A stretch of 64,000 bases of DNA from Leptospira ilyithenensis (GTDB lineage: Bacteria; Spirochaetota; Leptospiria; Leptospirales; Leptospiraceae), in the NCBI RefSeq assembly GCF_004771005.1, contig NZ_RQHV01000043.1, positions 124,001-188,000 of the forward strand, in the 5' to 3' direction. A program made the position numbers and the translations under genes. Below the pieces are notes generated by a model. It worked only from the letters and a program-made list of their open reading frames with translations, made no database searches and was not told where the DNA came from. Shown here piece after piece: positions 18,501 through 28,265 of the stretch; positions within the stretch are counted from its first letter, which is position 1, and each line of letters starts with the position of its first letter.

Positions 18501-19160
18501 TTACCTTCGTTTGCAGTTTTCCGGCAAGTACTGACTCAAATAGGAAATCGTAGCTTTTTTGGTTTCTTCTACCATCCAAGAAGTGAAATCACCATAACTT
18601 CTGTAAGAATGTTTGAGAAGAGAATCCGCAATGGAAAACGCGACTGCAAAAACTTGATCAGCTTCTTTCCAAGTAGGGATTACAAATCTTTCATCCAAAC
18701 CCACCTTCGCCAGATTGGCAAGTCTCGAATCCAACTCCTGTCCTACTTGGCGCATTTCCGGGTGGCTCACCCGGTAACCGTAAATCAATCGGGGAAATGC
18801 TTTTTCCTTTTTAGTGACTTCGACTGCCACTTCAATCGATCTTTCAATGTAATCTTTCCATGTAACAAACGTTTCATTTTCAAGGGAAAGGGATTTTTCG
18901 ATCAGGATTTCCGCATGGAGTAATCTGATTCCGTGAAATATGGCTTCCACATTGGGGAAAAAATGATAAGCGGAGGGTCTGGGAATTTTTGCTTTTTTGC
19001 AAATACCAGCGAAACTGATTTCTTCAGGAGATTTTTCCCTCAAAAACTCGAGTGCAATGGTAAGCAATTGAGTGCGTCTGTTTCTACCTTGGCGGCTTGT
19101 AAACTTAAAAGGACGGGAAGCAAGCTCAGGGGATAACGATGCGTCGACCAATTTATCCAT
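18501..19160 (-). CDS. TetR-family transcriptional regulator
   Basis: 219 residues. An N-terminal TetR helix-turn-helix covers about residues 24-70 (QLLTIALEFLRE, ISFAGICKKAKIPRPSAYHFFPNVEAIF) and is followed by an all-helical ligand domain. There is a basic N-terminal extension (RQGRNRRTQ). It probably represses a neighbouring or distant gene. The ceramidase gene upstream on the same strand is separated by a strong terminator, so the two are probably independent. Confidence 0.85.
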   Translation of the reverse strand: MDKLVDASLSPELASRPFKFTSRQGRNRRTQLLTIALEFLREKSPEEISFAGICKKAKIPRPSAYHFFPNVEAIFHGIRLLHAEILIEKSLSLENETFVTWKDYIERSIEVAVEVTKKEKAFPRLIYGYRVSHPEMRQVGQELDSRLANLAKVGLDERFVIPTWKEADQVFAVAFSIADSLLKHSYRSYGDFTSWMVEETKKATISYLSQYLPENCKRR

Positions 19161-19201
19161 ACGATCAGACTCATTTAGAATCTCTCACAGTCAATTCCGT
19201 A

Positions 19202-19239
19202 TCAAAAAGAAAAAGCTCCTGACCTTAAAAAAGGTCAGG
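19202..19239 (-). terminator. Rho-independent terminator after the ceramidase gene
   Basis: Leftward, a 7-bp perfect stem CCTGACC / GGTCAGG (19239-19218) with a T-rich loop is followed by AGCTTTTTCTTTTT, 14 bases after the ceramidase stop. Confidence 0.8.
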
Positions 19240-19252
19240 AAAAAATCATTTC

Positions 19253-21406
19253 CTATTGTACTAAGAAACTATTCGTCACACCCTGATAGGAAGAAATTGC
19301 TCCTGTCCAACCGGATTTCCAATGTCCTCTGTGACGGATTCGGTAAGTGCCGGTAGGAAAAGAAGTGGTTTTCCAGGTAACGGTTACTTTTGAATAAGCA
19401 ATTCCGTCCCTTTGCCATTTATACCTGGTGCTTGGATCCAAGTCGCGAACTACGGTCACCCAAGTAGATCCGTTCCATTTTTCCACATCAACAAAGCTGC
19501 TTCTGGTAAGAAGATTGTTTTTAGGGTGACCACCCCAAAAAACAGCTGTTACGGTAGCACCGCTGGAATACGAAGGAGATGTTTGAGTGACTATATCTCC
19601 AAAACTTTTAAACAAAGGAATATCGTCAAATACGACACCTGTTTGGAAAGTAGCCTGATAATTGGTAAGGTCCGGAGGAGTAGGACCTGCGGGAACAGCA
19701 GTGCCCTGACGCAAGGCAATTGCCAATTTGTCAAATTCCTGTTCGTAACCGTACAAAGTGTTCGGTCCGAATTGAGTGGAAGCACCTTCATACTGTTGGG
19801 AAGAATATTCTTCTCTTGTAGTCAAATAAGATGTGTAAGCATTGGAAAGTCCTGCTATGACGGTATACCCTATTCCATTTAACTCGGTTGCTACGATCGA
19901 ACGAAGTCTACGCCCTGCCATAGTGGATACTTCGGCCGGAACTCCCAAAATAGCCAGGTTTCCGATCTTTATGATTTGTAATGGAATGATGGGAGGGGTC
20001 CAGGGATTCCCATCAAAGGTTGCAACACCAGTAGGAATGAGAACCGGTTTTTCCGCATGACAGGTTTTATACGACTCGCTGAGGGAAGCGGGCCAAATGA
20101 TTCCCAGTGCTCCTCCGAGAAAACTGGAAAGAAATGCGGATCTTGCGTCTTCATTCCAGTCCAAAGAATCCACAGTGACCCCTTCATCGAAAAAGTCAAC
20201 GGACACTGCATTGTCTTCCGTACTTCCCGCAGCAAAAGATGCACCCATTCCGGCAGCGCATGTGGTAGCCCCCACGGAGCCGACATATAGGTTGGAAAAA
20301 TTCACATAACTATGGCGAAAGTCAACAGAGCCTGTCAATTGAGTTGAAGCGGCTGAATAAAGTGAAAGCGCTTTATTGAATTGTTTTCCGGCAATGATGT
20401 CTTGTCTTTCAAAATCATGAACCCCATCCGCAGGTCCCCATAGATTTGGAGTCACATCCCCCGCATTCGATTGTGCGAATGCCGCGACGAATGTATTGTC
20501 GGATGAATAATTGGTTCCTTTCAACTTTTCAAATGTATAAGAGGCCAATCCCTTATTATCACCACCTATCAATTTGTTTGTTGGTCCTACGTTTGTAGGA
20601 TGGACTGCAAACCAATTCACCGTTCCTATTTCACGACCGTCTTCCGCCACCAGTTTCAATAAGGTCATGGTAGTATCTACATTGGAGGAATAACTGTTTC
20701 TTTCTGCCAAAGGATTCTTGTCATAAGCGACAGAAGATCTGTTCTTGCTAGCATCAGTTAGTTCCCCCTGCCCTACGAAAACCTTCCCCGGTACCAGGTT
20801 TTTATGAGCCAATTTGATGGAACGGTAAATACCATCTACAATCACATCGTAGTTTTGTTTGATAAATCCCGCAGTAGTTACGTTGTATAAAAAATAATGT
20901 GAGTATCCTCCAGGCCCGCTATGGGTGTGGGTCGCGGAAAGCAAAACATTGGATTCATTATAATAAGGAGATAGTTCCGAGTCCGAAGCAATCTTACTGC
21001 TTACACCTTGTTTTATAGATTGAAATATCATCGCCAAATCGGCACTGACAAAAACCACCCGTTTGGAAGCGTCCCCGATGATAAAGGCTCTGGACCAAAG
21101 ACGCATATAAATCCCTTCCGTCTTTTGCGCCGATTCTGCAAATCCCATCATACCTACTTCTGCTGCAGGGCCTGTGATATCATAAATCCCTGCTCCTACC
21201 AAGTAAGGAGACGAACCAAGGGAAACCGCTTTTGTGGTACCTCCCACATTTCCGGATAATCCGTCTCCTAAAGAAGAGCTATTGCCGGTTTCTGCAAGAC
21301 CAAGCAGATGGGACTGGGAAGTTTTTTTGTCCGAACAAGTCAGAACAAATAAAACAAGTGTTAGGTAGATGATCCCTCGGATGAGAGGGTATTGTTTAGA
21401 ATTCAT
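19253..21406 (-). CDS. Neutral/alkaline ceramidase-family lipoprotein
   Basis: 717 residues with a lipoprotein leader (lipobox FVLTC) and GGAG eight bases before the ATG. The catalytic half shows the neutral ceramidase signatures: YLVGAGIYDITGPAAEVGMMG, VVFVSADLAM, LLSATHTHSGPGG (zinc-binding histidines), VNWFAVHPTN and GDNKGLASY. The C-terminal part (NYQATFQTGVVFDDI, FWGGHPKNNL, WKSGWTG) is the beta-rich domain of the family. These enzymes split the amide bond of ceramide to sphingosine and fatty acid. As a lipoprotein it would act at the cell surface on sphingolipids, perhaps host- or environment-derived. It is flanked by a terminator and sits alone. Confidence 0.9.
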   Translation of the reverse strand: MNSKQYPLIRGIIYLTLVLFVLTCSDKKTSQSHLLGLAETGNSSSLGDGLSGNVGGTTKAVSLGSSPYLVGAGIYDITGPAAEVGMMGFAESAQKTEGIYMRLWSRAFIIGDASKRVVFVSADLAMIFQSIKQGVSSKIASDSELSPYYNESNVLLSATHTHSGPGGYSHYFLYNVTTAGFIKQNYDVIVDGIYRSIKLAHKNLVPGKVFVGQGELTDASKNRSSVAYDKNPLAERNSYSSNVDTTMTLLKLVAEDGREIGTVNWFAVHPTNVGPTNKLIGGDNKGLASYTFEKLKGTNYSSDNTFVAAFAQSNAGDVTPNLWGPADGVHDFERQDIIAGKQFNKALSLYSAASTQLTGSVDFRHSYVNFSNLYVGSVGATTCAAGMGASFAAGSTEDNAVSVDFFDEGVTVDSLDWNEDARSAFLSSFLGGALGIIWPASLSESYKTCHAEKPVLIPTGVATFDGNPWTPPIIPLQIIKIGNLAILGVPAEVSTMAGRRLRSIVATELNGIGYTVIAGLSNAYTSYLTTREEYSSQQYEGASTQFGPNTLYGYEQEFDKLAIALRQGTAVPAGPTPPDLTNYQATFQTGVVFDDIPLFKSFGDIVTQTSPSYSSGATVTAVFWGGHPKNNLLTRSSFVDVEKWNGSTWVTVVRDLDPSTRYKWQRDGIAYSKVTVTWKTTSFPTGTYRIRHRGHWKSGWTGAISSYQGVTNSFLVQ

Positions 21407-21528
21407 ATGCTATCTCCAAATTTTGATTTCTTAAATGGTTGTTTTCGCATTTTCCCACCCCAAACCGGACCCGGGATCAAATTAGGGATAAATGCTAAAC
21501 GATGGAAAAATTATGGCAACAAAAATAA

Positions 21529-21549
21529 CCGACAATTGTCGGCTTTTTT
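21529..21549. promoter_or_regulatory. 14-bp perfect palindrome upstream of the ceramidase gene
   Basis: CCGACAATTGTCGG is perfectly self-complementary and is followed on the plus strand by CTTTTTT. It lies about 120 bp upstream of the ceramidase start. With no loop it is a better operator than terminator. The rest of 21407-21730 holds no gene that I can see. Confidence 0.4.
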
Positions 21550-21667
21550 CTGATCACCGTTCTTAAAACAAAAAGTTCCTAAAAAAGCCATAATTGGGCA
21601 AATCAGGGGACTTGGGGATCACCAACAGTGAGGGATAAGTTCTGAAGTAGAGAGACAAGGCGGGGAT

Positions 21668-21693
21668 TTTCCGGGAACTTTGTTTCCCGGAAA
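21668..21693 (-). terminator. Hairpin after the ABC exporter genes
   Basis: A perfect 10-bp stem, TTTCCGGGAA and its complement with a 6-base loop, lies about 40 bp after the permease stop. The T-run (GCTTTTTTG) precedes the hairpin rather than following it, so efficiency is uncertain. Confidence 0.5.
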
Positions 21694-21734
21694 TAAATCA
21701 AAAAAGCTTCGGATAGATGCCTTTCTTTTCTTTC

Positions 21735-22496
21735 TTATTTTTTCAGTTTATAGCCGGTTTTAAAAATCAGCCAAACCAAAATCATACAAATGCTCAAAAA
21801 TAAAAACACAGCAGCAAGGCTTACATAAACGCTCACATCGGAGATTTCATAAAAACTATATCTGAATCCGCTTACCAAATAAAGCACCGGATTCAATAGA
21901 CATAGTTTTTGCCAAAAGGGAGGCAGCATACTGGCTGAATAAAAACTTCCGCCGAGAAATACCAAAGGAGTAATCACAAGCATAGGGATGATTTGCAACT
22001 TTTCAAAATTATCCGCCCAAATTCCTATGATGAACCCGAATAAACTGAATGAAACGGATGTTAGTATTAAGAACAGAATCATTAGCAAAGGATGTGCAAT
22101 TTTCAAAGGAACAAATAAAGCCGAAGTGGCAAGCATGATCAGTCCGAGTATCATGGATTTGGTTGCCGCAGCACCCACAAACCCGATCACAACTTCCAAC
22201 ATGGTAACGGGAGCGGAAAGGATTTCATAAATCGTTCCGGTAAACTTCGGAAAATAAATCCCGAAAGATGCATTTCCGATACTTTCAGTTAACAGAGATA
22301 ACATGATAAGTCCGGGAACGATAAAAGATCCGTAAGGAACTCCGTTGACTTCCTGAATCCGTGAGCCGATGGCCGCACCGAATACTACAAAGTAAAGAGA
22401 TGTGGAGATTACAGGAGAAGCGATGCTTTGCATCAAAGTTCTCCAGGTTCTTGACATTTCAAAGATATAGATGGATTTGATTGCGTATAAATTCAT
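21735..22496 (-). CDS. ABC-2-type transporter permease
   Basis: 253 residues with six hydrophobic helices and the ABC-2 membrane pattern ([67 protein letters not shown]). The layout resembles YadH/NodJ-type exporters. Its ATG overlaps the ATPase stop by four bases (ATGA), so the pair is translationally coupled and forms one exporter in the inner membrane. The substrate is unknown; the family exports lipids, polysaccharides or drugs. Confidence 0.88.
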   Translation of the reverse strand: MNLYAIKSIYIFEMSRTWRTLMQSIASPVISTSLYFVVFGAAIGSRIQEVNGVPYGSFIVPGLIMLSLLTESIGNASFGIYFPKFTGTIYEILSAPVTMLEVVIGFVGAAATKSMILGLIMLATSALFVPLKIAHPLLMILFLILTSVSFSLFGFIIGIWADNFEKLQIIPMLVITPLVFLGGSFYSASMLPPFWQKLCLLNPVLYLVSGFRYSFYEISDVSVYVSLAAVFLFLSICMILVWLIFKTGYKLKK

Positions 22497-23434
22497 TTTT
22501 CTTCCTTCACCAACTGAACAAAAATTTCTTCCAGAGAACTCTGGGTGGTATTTAGATCTTTAAAGGGAATTTTCGATTTTCTCAAGACATCAAGAAGATT
22601 TGTGATCCCGTTTTCCTTTGCCTGGGGATCATAAGTATAGATCAACTGTTTGCCACCGGAAACAAGTTCCAGTTCGTATCCCTTCAAAGCAGCCGGAAGT
22701 TTTTTCACTTCTATGGTCAGATCCAAACTGAGTTGCTTTTTGCCCAACTTCTGCATCAGAAGCTTTTTATCTTCAACAAGTATGATCTCTCCCTTGTTGA
22801 TCACTGCAATCCGATCGGCGATCTCTTCCGCTTCTTCGATATAATGAGTAGTCAATATGATGGTTACGCCTTGTTTTCGAAGATCGCGAACGATATTCCA
22901 CATGTCCTTGCGTAGTTCCACATCCACACCGGCTGTCGGTTCATCCAAAAACAAAATCTTCGGTTCGTGCGAGAGTGCTTTTGCAATGAGAACTCTTCTT
23001 TTCATTCCTCCGGAAAGAGTCATGATCATATCGTCTTTTTTTTCCCATAGAGAAAGTGATTTCAAGAGTTTTTCCAGATAACTTGGATTTGGTGCTTTTC
23101 CAAAAAGCCCCCTCGTAAAACTCACGGTAGTCCAAACCGACTCAAAGGAATGAACGCTCAGTTCTTGAGGTACAAGGCCGATCCGTGAACGTGTTTCTTT
23201 AAAATCTGCGATAATATCTTTGCCGTCGACAATCACGGAGCCATCGCTTGGATTTACGATTCCACATATAACAGAGATTAGTGTGGTCTTGCCGGCACCG
23301 TTCGGTCCCAAAAGAGCAATGATCTCTCCGTCTTCGATTTCCAGATTTACTTTCTTCAAAGCCTGAAAGCCGGAAGGATAGGACTTGGAAAGATTGACGA
23401 CGGAGACTATGGATGGTTTCTGTTTTTTTTGCAT
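22493..23434 (-). CDS. ABC transporter ATP-binding protein (ABC-2 exporter type)
   Basis: 313 residues. Walker [11 protein letters not shown] (about residue 43), Q-loop LVPQEL, signature [15 protein letters not shown], Walker [13 protein letters not shown] and H-loop TTHYIEEAE are all present. A C-terminal extension of about 80 residues follows, as in YadG/DrrA-type subunits. It powers the permease encoded by the overlapping next gene. Confidence 0.92.
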   Translation of the reverse strand: MQKKQKPSIVSVVNLSKSYPSGFQALKKVNLEIEDGEIIALLGPNGAGKTTLISVICGIVNPSDGSVIVDGKDIIADFKETRSRIGLVPQELSVHSFESVWTTVSFTRGLFGKAPNPSYLEKLLKSLSLWEKKDDMIMTLSGGMKRRVLIAKALSHEPKILFLDEPTAGVDVELRKDMWNIVRDLRKQGVTIILTTHYIEEAEEIADRIAVINKGEIILVEDKKLLMQKLGKKQLSLDLTIEVKKLPAALKGYELELVSGGKQLIYTYDPQAKENGITNLLDVLRKSKIPFKDLNTTQSSLEEIFVQLVKEEK

Positions 23435-23695
23435 AAGGTAAAATCCCTATTCCGAGCTATGATTCTTTGACCAAAAATAACATTCAGCTAAAAACAGACA
23501 TCATCATTTTCAATCCGTAGTTTTTTTGCATGACGTTCACTTGTGCTAATGGAATGTCATCTAATGGATACTCTTACGATCCAAGTCCTTTTGATTCTGA
23601 CAAATCCAACATAAGACTATTCCTATTGCACTTTACCAGACCACCTTAGCCATATATACGATTTTTCAAAACAAAAAGGAATACAAATCCGCAAC
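23435..23695. other. Non-coding gap upstream of the ABC exporter
   Basis: About 260 AT-rich bases between the ABC ATPase start and a doubtful small frame. It should contain the exporter promoter, but no convincing -35/-10 pair or operator was picked out by eye. Confidence 0.3.
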
Positions 23696-24016
23696 TTGGT
23701 TCGAAAAAATATAACTGTCGATGCAGATACATTTAACGGGAGTTTGACTAAAAAATCAATACTTTGCATCCTTCTCTCCGTCTTTTCAATCACCGAAATC
23801 CATTATACATGGATTTACAAAAGCAATCTTCCCTCTTCGATTCAAACAATTACAATCTTATCAGGGTTAATATTTCTGGTATTTGTCGCTTACACTCTTT
23901 ACTGTTCAAAGAGAGAAAATCTATTCAGAAGCATAGAAAGGATTTCTCAATTGCATTGGGGATGCCAAATTTGGTTGTTAAATGTCGGATCGATTCCGGC
24001 AAAGTTTGCAAGCTGA
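23696..24016 (+). CDS. Possible small membrane protein or gene remnant
   Basis: 106 residues from a TTG, with two hydrophobic helices (about 20-40 and 50-68), then a basic tail. No ribosome site at good spacing and no recognised family. An overlapping frame is also open (23764-24087), so this may be a decayed piece of a membrane protein rather than a working gene. Confidence 0.25.
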   Translation: MVRKNITVDADTFNGSLTKKSILCILLSVFSITEIHYTWIYKSNLPSSIQTITILSGLIFLVFVAYTLYCSKRENLFRSIERISQLHWGCQIWLLNVGSIPAKFAS

Positions 24017-24126
24017 TCCTAATCAGTTCTTTTCCGAGAGACATAAGCCGCAAGAAAAGAACCGAAGTTCTTATTTGTATCTTTTAGCATCCGTACATCC
24101 GAAAATTAGATGATACGGTTTTTCCT

Positions 24127-24921
24127 ATGCAAAAAGTTTTTCAAATCTTGATTCTAATCTCAGTTTTTATATCCGGAACTGAAAATTATTCAAGCAAAGG
24201 AAACCTACAAGTTGCATTCGGTGCGGAAGAAAACCAACTTATCCTCAAATCAATCGATTCTTCCGTTTCCAACTTTGGCGACGAAGAGGAAAAAAAACTT
24301 TATAAAAGATGCATCCAACATTATATAGAATTTCAAAGTCTGCACACTGCCGGTGATTACGGAAGAGCATACGAAAGTGTCCGAACGACTCAAAGGCTTT
24401 TGGTGATTCTCTATGAAAGGATATTAACCAAAAACATTCTATTTATCCGTTTCGAAATCAATCGATTGGCAAGGGTTGCAAAAGGAAAAGAAAGAACGGA
24501 AACAAATGCCTTTCTACGACTTGCACTCAGAGATCTGTCCGAAGCCGAACAAAAACTGATCATAGCCAAAAATACGCGACCTTATCTATATCTTTTAAAA
24601 CTGAGAGATATGCTTTTTAGCCTGAAGATTCTAAAACACTCCGCAAAATTCTTAGTTTTACTTGCACTTCTTCACAACACGGACTTTCCCATCGAAATAG
24701 AAAATACAAGCTTTGAGTCGTTAAACGAAGATATCGACAGGGCAATCTCACAAGACAAAGAAAAATACCTGACCATTCATTGGGACAATCATTTTAAAAC
24801 CTATGTCGGAGACGGAATTTATACAATGACGATGTACGAACCGAATATGGAAGAGTTGGCAAAACCATTGGATGAAATCGATCCGGCTTATGTGAGAAGG
24901 AATATTCTAAAAAAGAAATAA
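24127..24921 (+). CDS. Exported protein of unknown function
   Basis: 264 residues with an N-terminal hydrophobic leader (MQKVFQILILISVFISG). The rest is mainly helical and charged (YKRCIQHYIEFQSLHTAGDYGRAYESVRTTQRLL, RTETNAFLRLALRDLSEAEQKLI), a pattern that may fit TPR-like helical pairs. A hydrophobic patch (FLVLLALLH) lies near residue 180. The family was not recognised. It may be co-oriented with the LURP-one-like gene downstream, but a gap of about 115 bp separates them. Confidence 0.6.
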   Translation: MQKVFQILILISVFISGTENYSSKGNLQVAFGAEENQLILKSIDSSVSNFGDEEEKKLYKRCIQHYIEFQSLHTAGDYGRAYESVRTTQRLLVILYERILTKNILFIRFEINRLARVAKGKERTETNAFLRLALRDLSEAEQKLIIAKNTRPYLYLLKLRDMLFSLKILKHSAKFLVLLALLHNTDFPIEIENTSFESLNEDIDRAISQDKEKYLTIHWDNHFKTYVGDGIYTMTMYEPNMEELAKPLDEIDPAYVRRNILKKK

Positions 24922-25035
24922 TTTTGCAAAACCACCGCTCCTTCGCCGGTATACCGATCTAAAAGATTGACATTGAATTCGATGAGTGCCAAATATAGGA
25001 GATTGAATTTTTAAGTAATCATTCGGAGAGTTTGC

Positions 25036-25617
25036 ATGGATGCTTTTAATAACGACAAATATTTTGCAAAGATGGTGTTTTTCAAACTTTTTGGAAATAC
25101 AATCCGTATTTTCGACGAGAAGAAAACCACGCTCTTACTTTTCGTAAAACAAAAAGCATTCAAATTCAAAGAAGACATTACCGTCTTCAGTGATGAAACG
25201 GAAACCAAATCTTTACTGAAAATCAGTGCCCGAAACATAATAGACTTCGGAGCAACTTATGATGTAACCGACTCCGTCAGCGGAGGAAAAATAGGAGCAC
25301 TTCGACGCAAAGGAATGATGTCTTCCTTTGTTATGGACGCTTGGGAAATTTTAGATTCGAACGATACGGTGATTGGAAAAATAGAAGAAGACAACTGGAT
25401 CCTCGCATTGATACGCCGTTATCTGATCAATTTCCTTCCGCAAAAATTTCAATTCTATTTGAACGACAAGGCTGTTGGTTTTGTTGAACAAACATGGAAT
25501 CCTTTTTTGCCTCAAATGAAAGTCGACTTTTCAATGGATAGCGGGAAACATCTCAATCGCAAACTCGGTTTGGCTGCCGTAGTATTGTTGCAAGTTGTCG
25601 AAGGCAAACAAAACTAA
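25036..25617 (+). CDS. LURP-one/scramblase-like (Tubby-fold) protein
   Basis: 193 residues, no signal peptide, GGAGAG ribosome site. The central pattern YDVTDSVSGGKIGALRRKG, then FVMDAWEILDSNDTVIGKIEEDN, is the one seen in LURP-one-related and phospholipid-scramblase-like proteins. The C-terminus ends in a hydrophobic stretch (LGLAAVVLLQVV), as in Tubby-like folds with a buried helix. It probably binds membrane lipid; enzymatic scramblase activity is not established for bacterial members. Convergent with the hydrolase gene. Confidence 0.65.
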   Translation: MDAFNNDKYFAKMVFFKLFGNTIRIFDEKKTTLLLFVKQKAFKFKEDITVFSDETETKSLLKISARNIIDFGATYDVTDSVSGGKIGALRRKGMMSSFVMDAWEILDSNDTVIGKIEEDNWILALIRRYLINFLPQKFQFYLNDKAVGFVEQTWNPFLPQMKVDFSMDSGKHLNRKLGLAAVVLLQVVEGKQN

Positions 25618-25685
25618 TACGGCCTTTGCCGATACAAACAACAATCTGTGTCCTTATCCATGCGATCGGTCCTGGTTTAGAGCTT

Positions 25686-26618
25686 TCAATTCTTTTTCAA
25701 GAATGCCAAAAGTCCTTTTGCCACAACTTCAGGCGCTTCATAATGGGGAACATGCCCCAAAGCATCCAGAGGAAAAAATACAGTATCCGGCAATACTTCC
25801 AATGCCAGCCGGCTATTTGAGAAAGGAACAACTCTGTCTTCCCTTCCCCAGATCAACAGTTTGGGAATTTTCATTCCACCTAACAGTCTATATTCTTCAA
25901 GAAAGGATTCCAATTTCATATTTCTCAAGCTCGAAAGTATCGCTCTCTTAAAACCTTTGAACTCCATCTGTTCCGAAAACTGCCGATTGAAATCAGGAAA
26001 CTTTTCCATATTGTAAAAACCGGTTTTAGTTCCTTTGAGTAAGGTTCTATCTCCCAAAGTCTTCATCAAATACTCTCCGATCCAAGGAAGTCGTGCGATC
26101 TTTCCGACGAGCGGCAAATTCATTGGAAAACCGGCAGGTGCAATCAATACAAGTCGCTTCACTCTCTCGGGTTCATCCAAAACGAATCGACTGACTACAA
26201 TTCCCCCCATGGAAGTTCCTACAAGATTAATAGGAGCCCGGATTTTCAAACCGTCGAGAGTATTTAAAATCTGGCGTTTGAATAAATCGGGATTGTAAGT
26301 TGTATTCGGTCTATCCGATAAACCCCTTCCGAACAAATCGAGCCGAAGAGTACGGTATCCTTCCTTTTCCAAAAGTTTTGCCAGAGGTTCGAAGATAAAA
26401 AGAGGTGTGGAAAATCCATGAATAAATACAATGACTTCTCCGCTCGGATTTCCACCTAACTGATAATGTACGAAACCGTCAGGTGTTTCCAAAAACGTAG
26501 ATCCTGTTTTTTTGCGGTAGGCCTCGTCCAACGAAACCCGCTCCTTATCATTGATAAACGGCAAAACAACGATTAGAATCAAGATCGAAAAAAGCAATAC
26601 TTTCTGAAGTCGTTTCAT
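25686..26618 (-). CDS. Alpha/beta-hydrolase, membrane-anchored
   Basis: 310 residues. An N-terminal hydrophobic segment (about 7-22) probably anchors or exports it. Oxyanion-hole HGFSTP, nucleophile elbow GTSMGG, acid GREDRVVP and catalytic histidine LGHVPHYE are all in order, so the triad is intact. This is a serine hydrolase of the alpha/beta fold, most likely an esterase or lipase-like enzyme; the substrate cannot be told. It is followed at about 45 bp spacing by the dehydrogenase gene upstream on the same strand. Confidence 0.85.
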   Translation of the reverse strand: MKRLQKVLLFSILILIVVLPFINDKERVSLDEAYRKKTGSTFLETPDGFVHYQLGGNPSGEVIVFIHGFSTPLFIFEPLAKLLEKEGYRTLRLDLFGRGLSDRPNTTYNPDLFKRQILNTLDGLKIRAPINLVGTSMGGIVVSRFVLDEPERVKRLVLIAPAGFPMNLPLVGKIARLPWIGEYLMKTLGDRTLLKGTKTGFYNMEKFPDFNRQFSEQMEFKGFKRAILSSLRNMKLESFLEEYRLLGGMKIPKLLIWGREDRVVPFSNSRLALEVLPDTVFFPLDALGHVPHYEAPEVVAKGLLAFLKKN

Positions 26619-26662
26619 ATGAAGAAATTAATATAAGATTCTACAAAACAGTCAAATAATTT

Positions 26663-27577
26663 TTACGGACGGATCTCATTTCCGTTTAACAACTCATTCA
26701 CTTTTGCCAAAGAGCAGAAATCCTCATCCTCCAAACCCTGTCCCATTCCCGCTTCATAAATGGATTTTAACGCGGAAGAAAGAGGAAGCACTGCCTTCAA
26801 TTCTTTCGCCCTTTGCATGGCATGATTTCTGTCCTTATTCATATTTTTCAAAGTGAAATGAGCACTGTAGTCTTTCCGCATAACATTCCCCAGTTTGAAT
26901 TCCAATAAAGGAGAAGACGCTGCCGATTGTTTCAGGATATCAAAAAATGTGGAAGCGGAAATCCCGTCCTTTGTCGCCAATTGAAACCCTTCCATGTAAA
27001 CCTGAAACATTCCCGCCTGTATCATGTTCAATGCTATTTTCGCTCTTTGCGCACTTCCGACAGGCCCGCAGTGAATCGTCTTTTTACCGCAAGCTTCAAA
27101 GAAATAATTCAACTCTTCTATCCCCTTTCGATCACCGCCCGTCATAAATAAAATCTGTCCGCTTTGTGCCGCAAGCTTGCTTCCTGTCATAGGAGAATCA
27201 AAAAAAACAATCCCTTGGGATTTTGCCGATGTGAACATTTCCAATGTAAGTTCGGGAGAAGTAGTGCCAGTATCAATGATATGATTCGGTCGGACATCCA
27301 ATAAACCGTTCCTAAAAAAAGCATTACGCACAGCATCGTCTTCGGTAAGACAAAGAACAACAAGATCCGCGCCTGTTACCGCGCTCGAAATGGAATCAAA
27401 AATTTCGGCACTAGGACCTTTAACAATTGTTTTAATATCCTCAGGAAGCAGATCCAGTTTTTCAGGAGACCGGGCGTAAAGACGGACTTTATGCCCGTGA
27501 ATGAGTAGTCTTGCCGCCATTCCGCTTCCCATAATCCCCGCCCCGATCATCGCGATTGTTTTCGATTTGTTTTGCAT
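26663..27577 (-). CDS. Beta-hydroxyacid dehydrogenase (3-hydroxyisobutyrate dehydrogenase family)
   Basis: 304 residues. The N-terminal Rossmann motif is GAGIMGSGMAARL (residues 12-24); the substrate-site motif DSPMTGSKLAAQSGQ and the catalytic-lysine segment AKIALNMIQ match the GarR/MmsB/GLYR1 family. The family oxidises small beta-hydroxyacids (3-hydroxyisobutyrate, tartronate semialdehyde, or succinic semialdehyde in GLYR1 types) with NAD(P). The specific substrate is not decided. It is likely co-transcribed with the hydrolase gene downstream. Confidence 0.85.
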   Translation of the reverse strand: MQNKSKTIAMIGAGIMGSGMAARLLIHGHKVRLYARSPEKLDLLPEDIKTIVKGPSAEIFDSISSAVTGADLVVLCLTEDDAVRNAFFRNGLLDVRPNHIIDTGTTSPELTLEMFTSAKSQGIVFFDSPMTGSKLAAQSGQILFMTGGDRKGIEELNYFFEACGKKTIHCGPVGSAQRAKIALNMIQAGMFQVYMEGFQLATKDGISASTFFDILKQSAASSPLLEFKLGNVMRKDYSAHFTLKNMNKDRNHAMQRAKELKAVLPLSSALKSIYEAGMGQGLEDEDFCSLAKVNELLNGNEIRP

Positions 27578-27665
27578 TGGTCCTCCGTAAGATCCTGCCT
27601 AATCTAAAAAAATAAGGATTTTATTCTTTTCTTATTATCCTGAAAAAAATTAAATAAGTAAAATT

Positions 27666-28148
27666 ATGAGTTCTTTCAATTATGATGATGATGAAAATAC
27701 GGAAGATTTTGAAGAAGTGGAGCCGATTGAAGAAATTCGAAACCCACTCTCATCTTTAAAATTGCAATTAGACAAACTAAAACAAAACGACTGGGAAAAT
27801 ACCGACCAGATAGAGATATTATTAAAAGCAAATGAAGACGAAGATTTATTCTTTCATTTCGAATTTGATGAAGAAGAAGGATTGCATATGTATTGTTATC
27901 ATTTCAGCATATGGGAAGACGAAATTTCAATAGAAAATTGGCATGAGCGTCTGATCAATTGCATTTCATCCGATTTGAAAATCGAAGAAGGAGTTATTTC
28001 CGACGAGACTTTAGATATAGTGAGTTTTCCTGTTGAAAAGATATCTTCGGAAAACATCGCAAAATTGGTATTTGATTTGCTCTCGATTTGTTATCCGAAA
28101 CATTTCAAAGAAGATCTGTTGATTTCAAAATATCTGCGCTTCGAATAA
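27666..28148 (+). CDS. Acidic hypothetical protein
   Basis: 160 residues, strongly acidic (DDDENTEDFEEVEPIEE at the N-terminus), no signal peptide. The middle (FHFEFDEEEGLHMYCYHFSIWEDEISIENWHERL) looks like a compact alpha/beta domain. No family recognised. It is divergent from the dehydrogenase gene and has no clear ribosome site. Confidence 0.5.
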   Translation: MSSFNYDDDENTEDFEEVEPIEEIRNPLSSLKLQLDKLKQNDWENTDQIEILLKANEDEDLFFHFEFDEEEGLHMYCYHFSIWEDEISIENWHERLINCISSDLKIEEGVISDETLDIVSFPVEKISSENIAKLVFDLLSICYPKHFKEDLLISKYLRFE

Positions 28149-28265
28149 AAAAATGGCAAAATCGATTAGAATGTTTTTACAAAAATGATTTGATATTTAT
28201 TTCATATTTGATAACATTCTCATTTATGAGGGATCTATTTTTATTTGAGCCTCCAGGGAAGTGAG

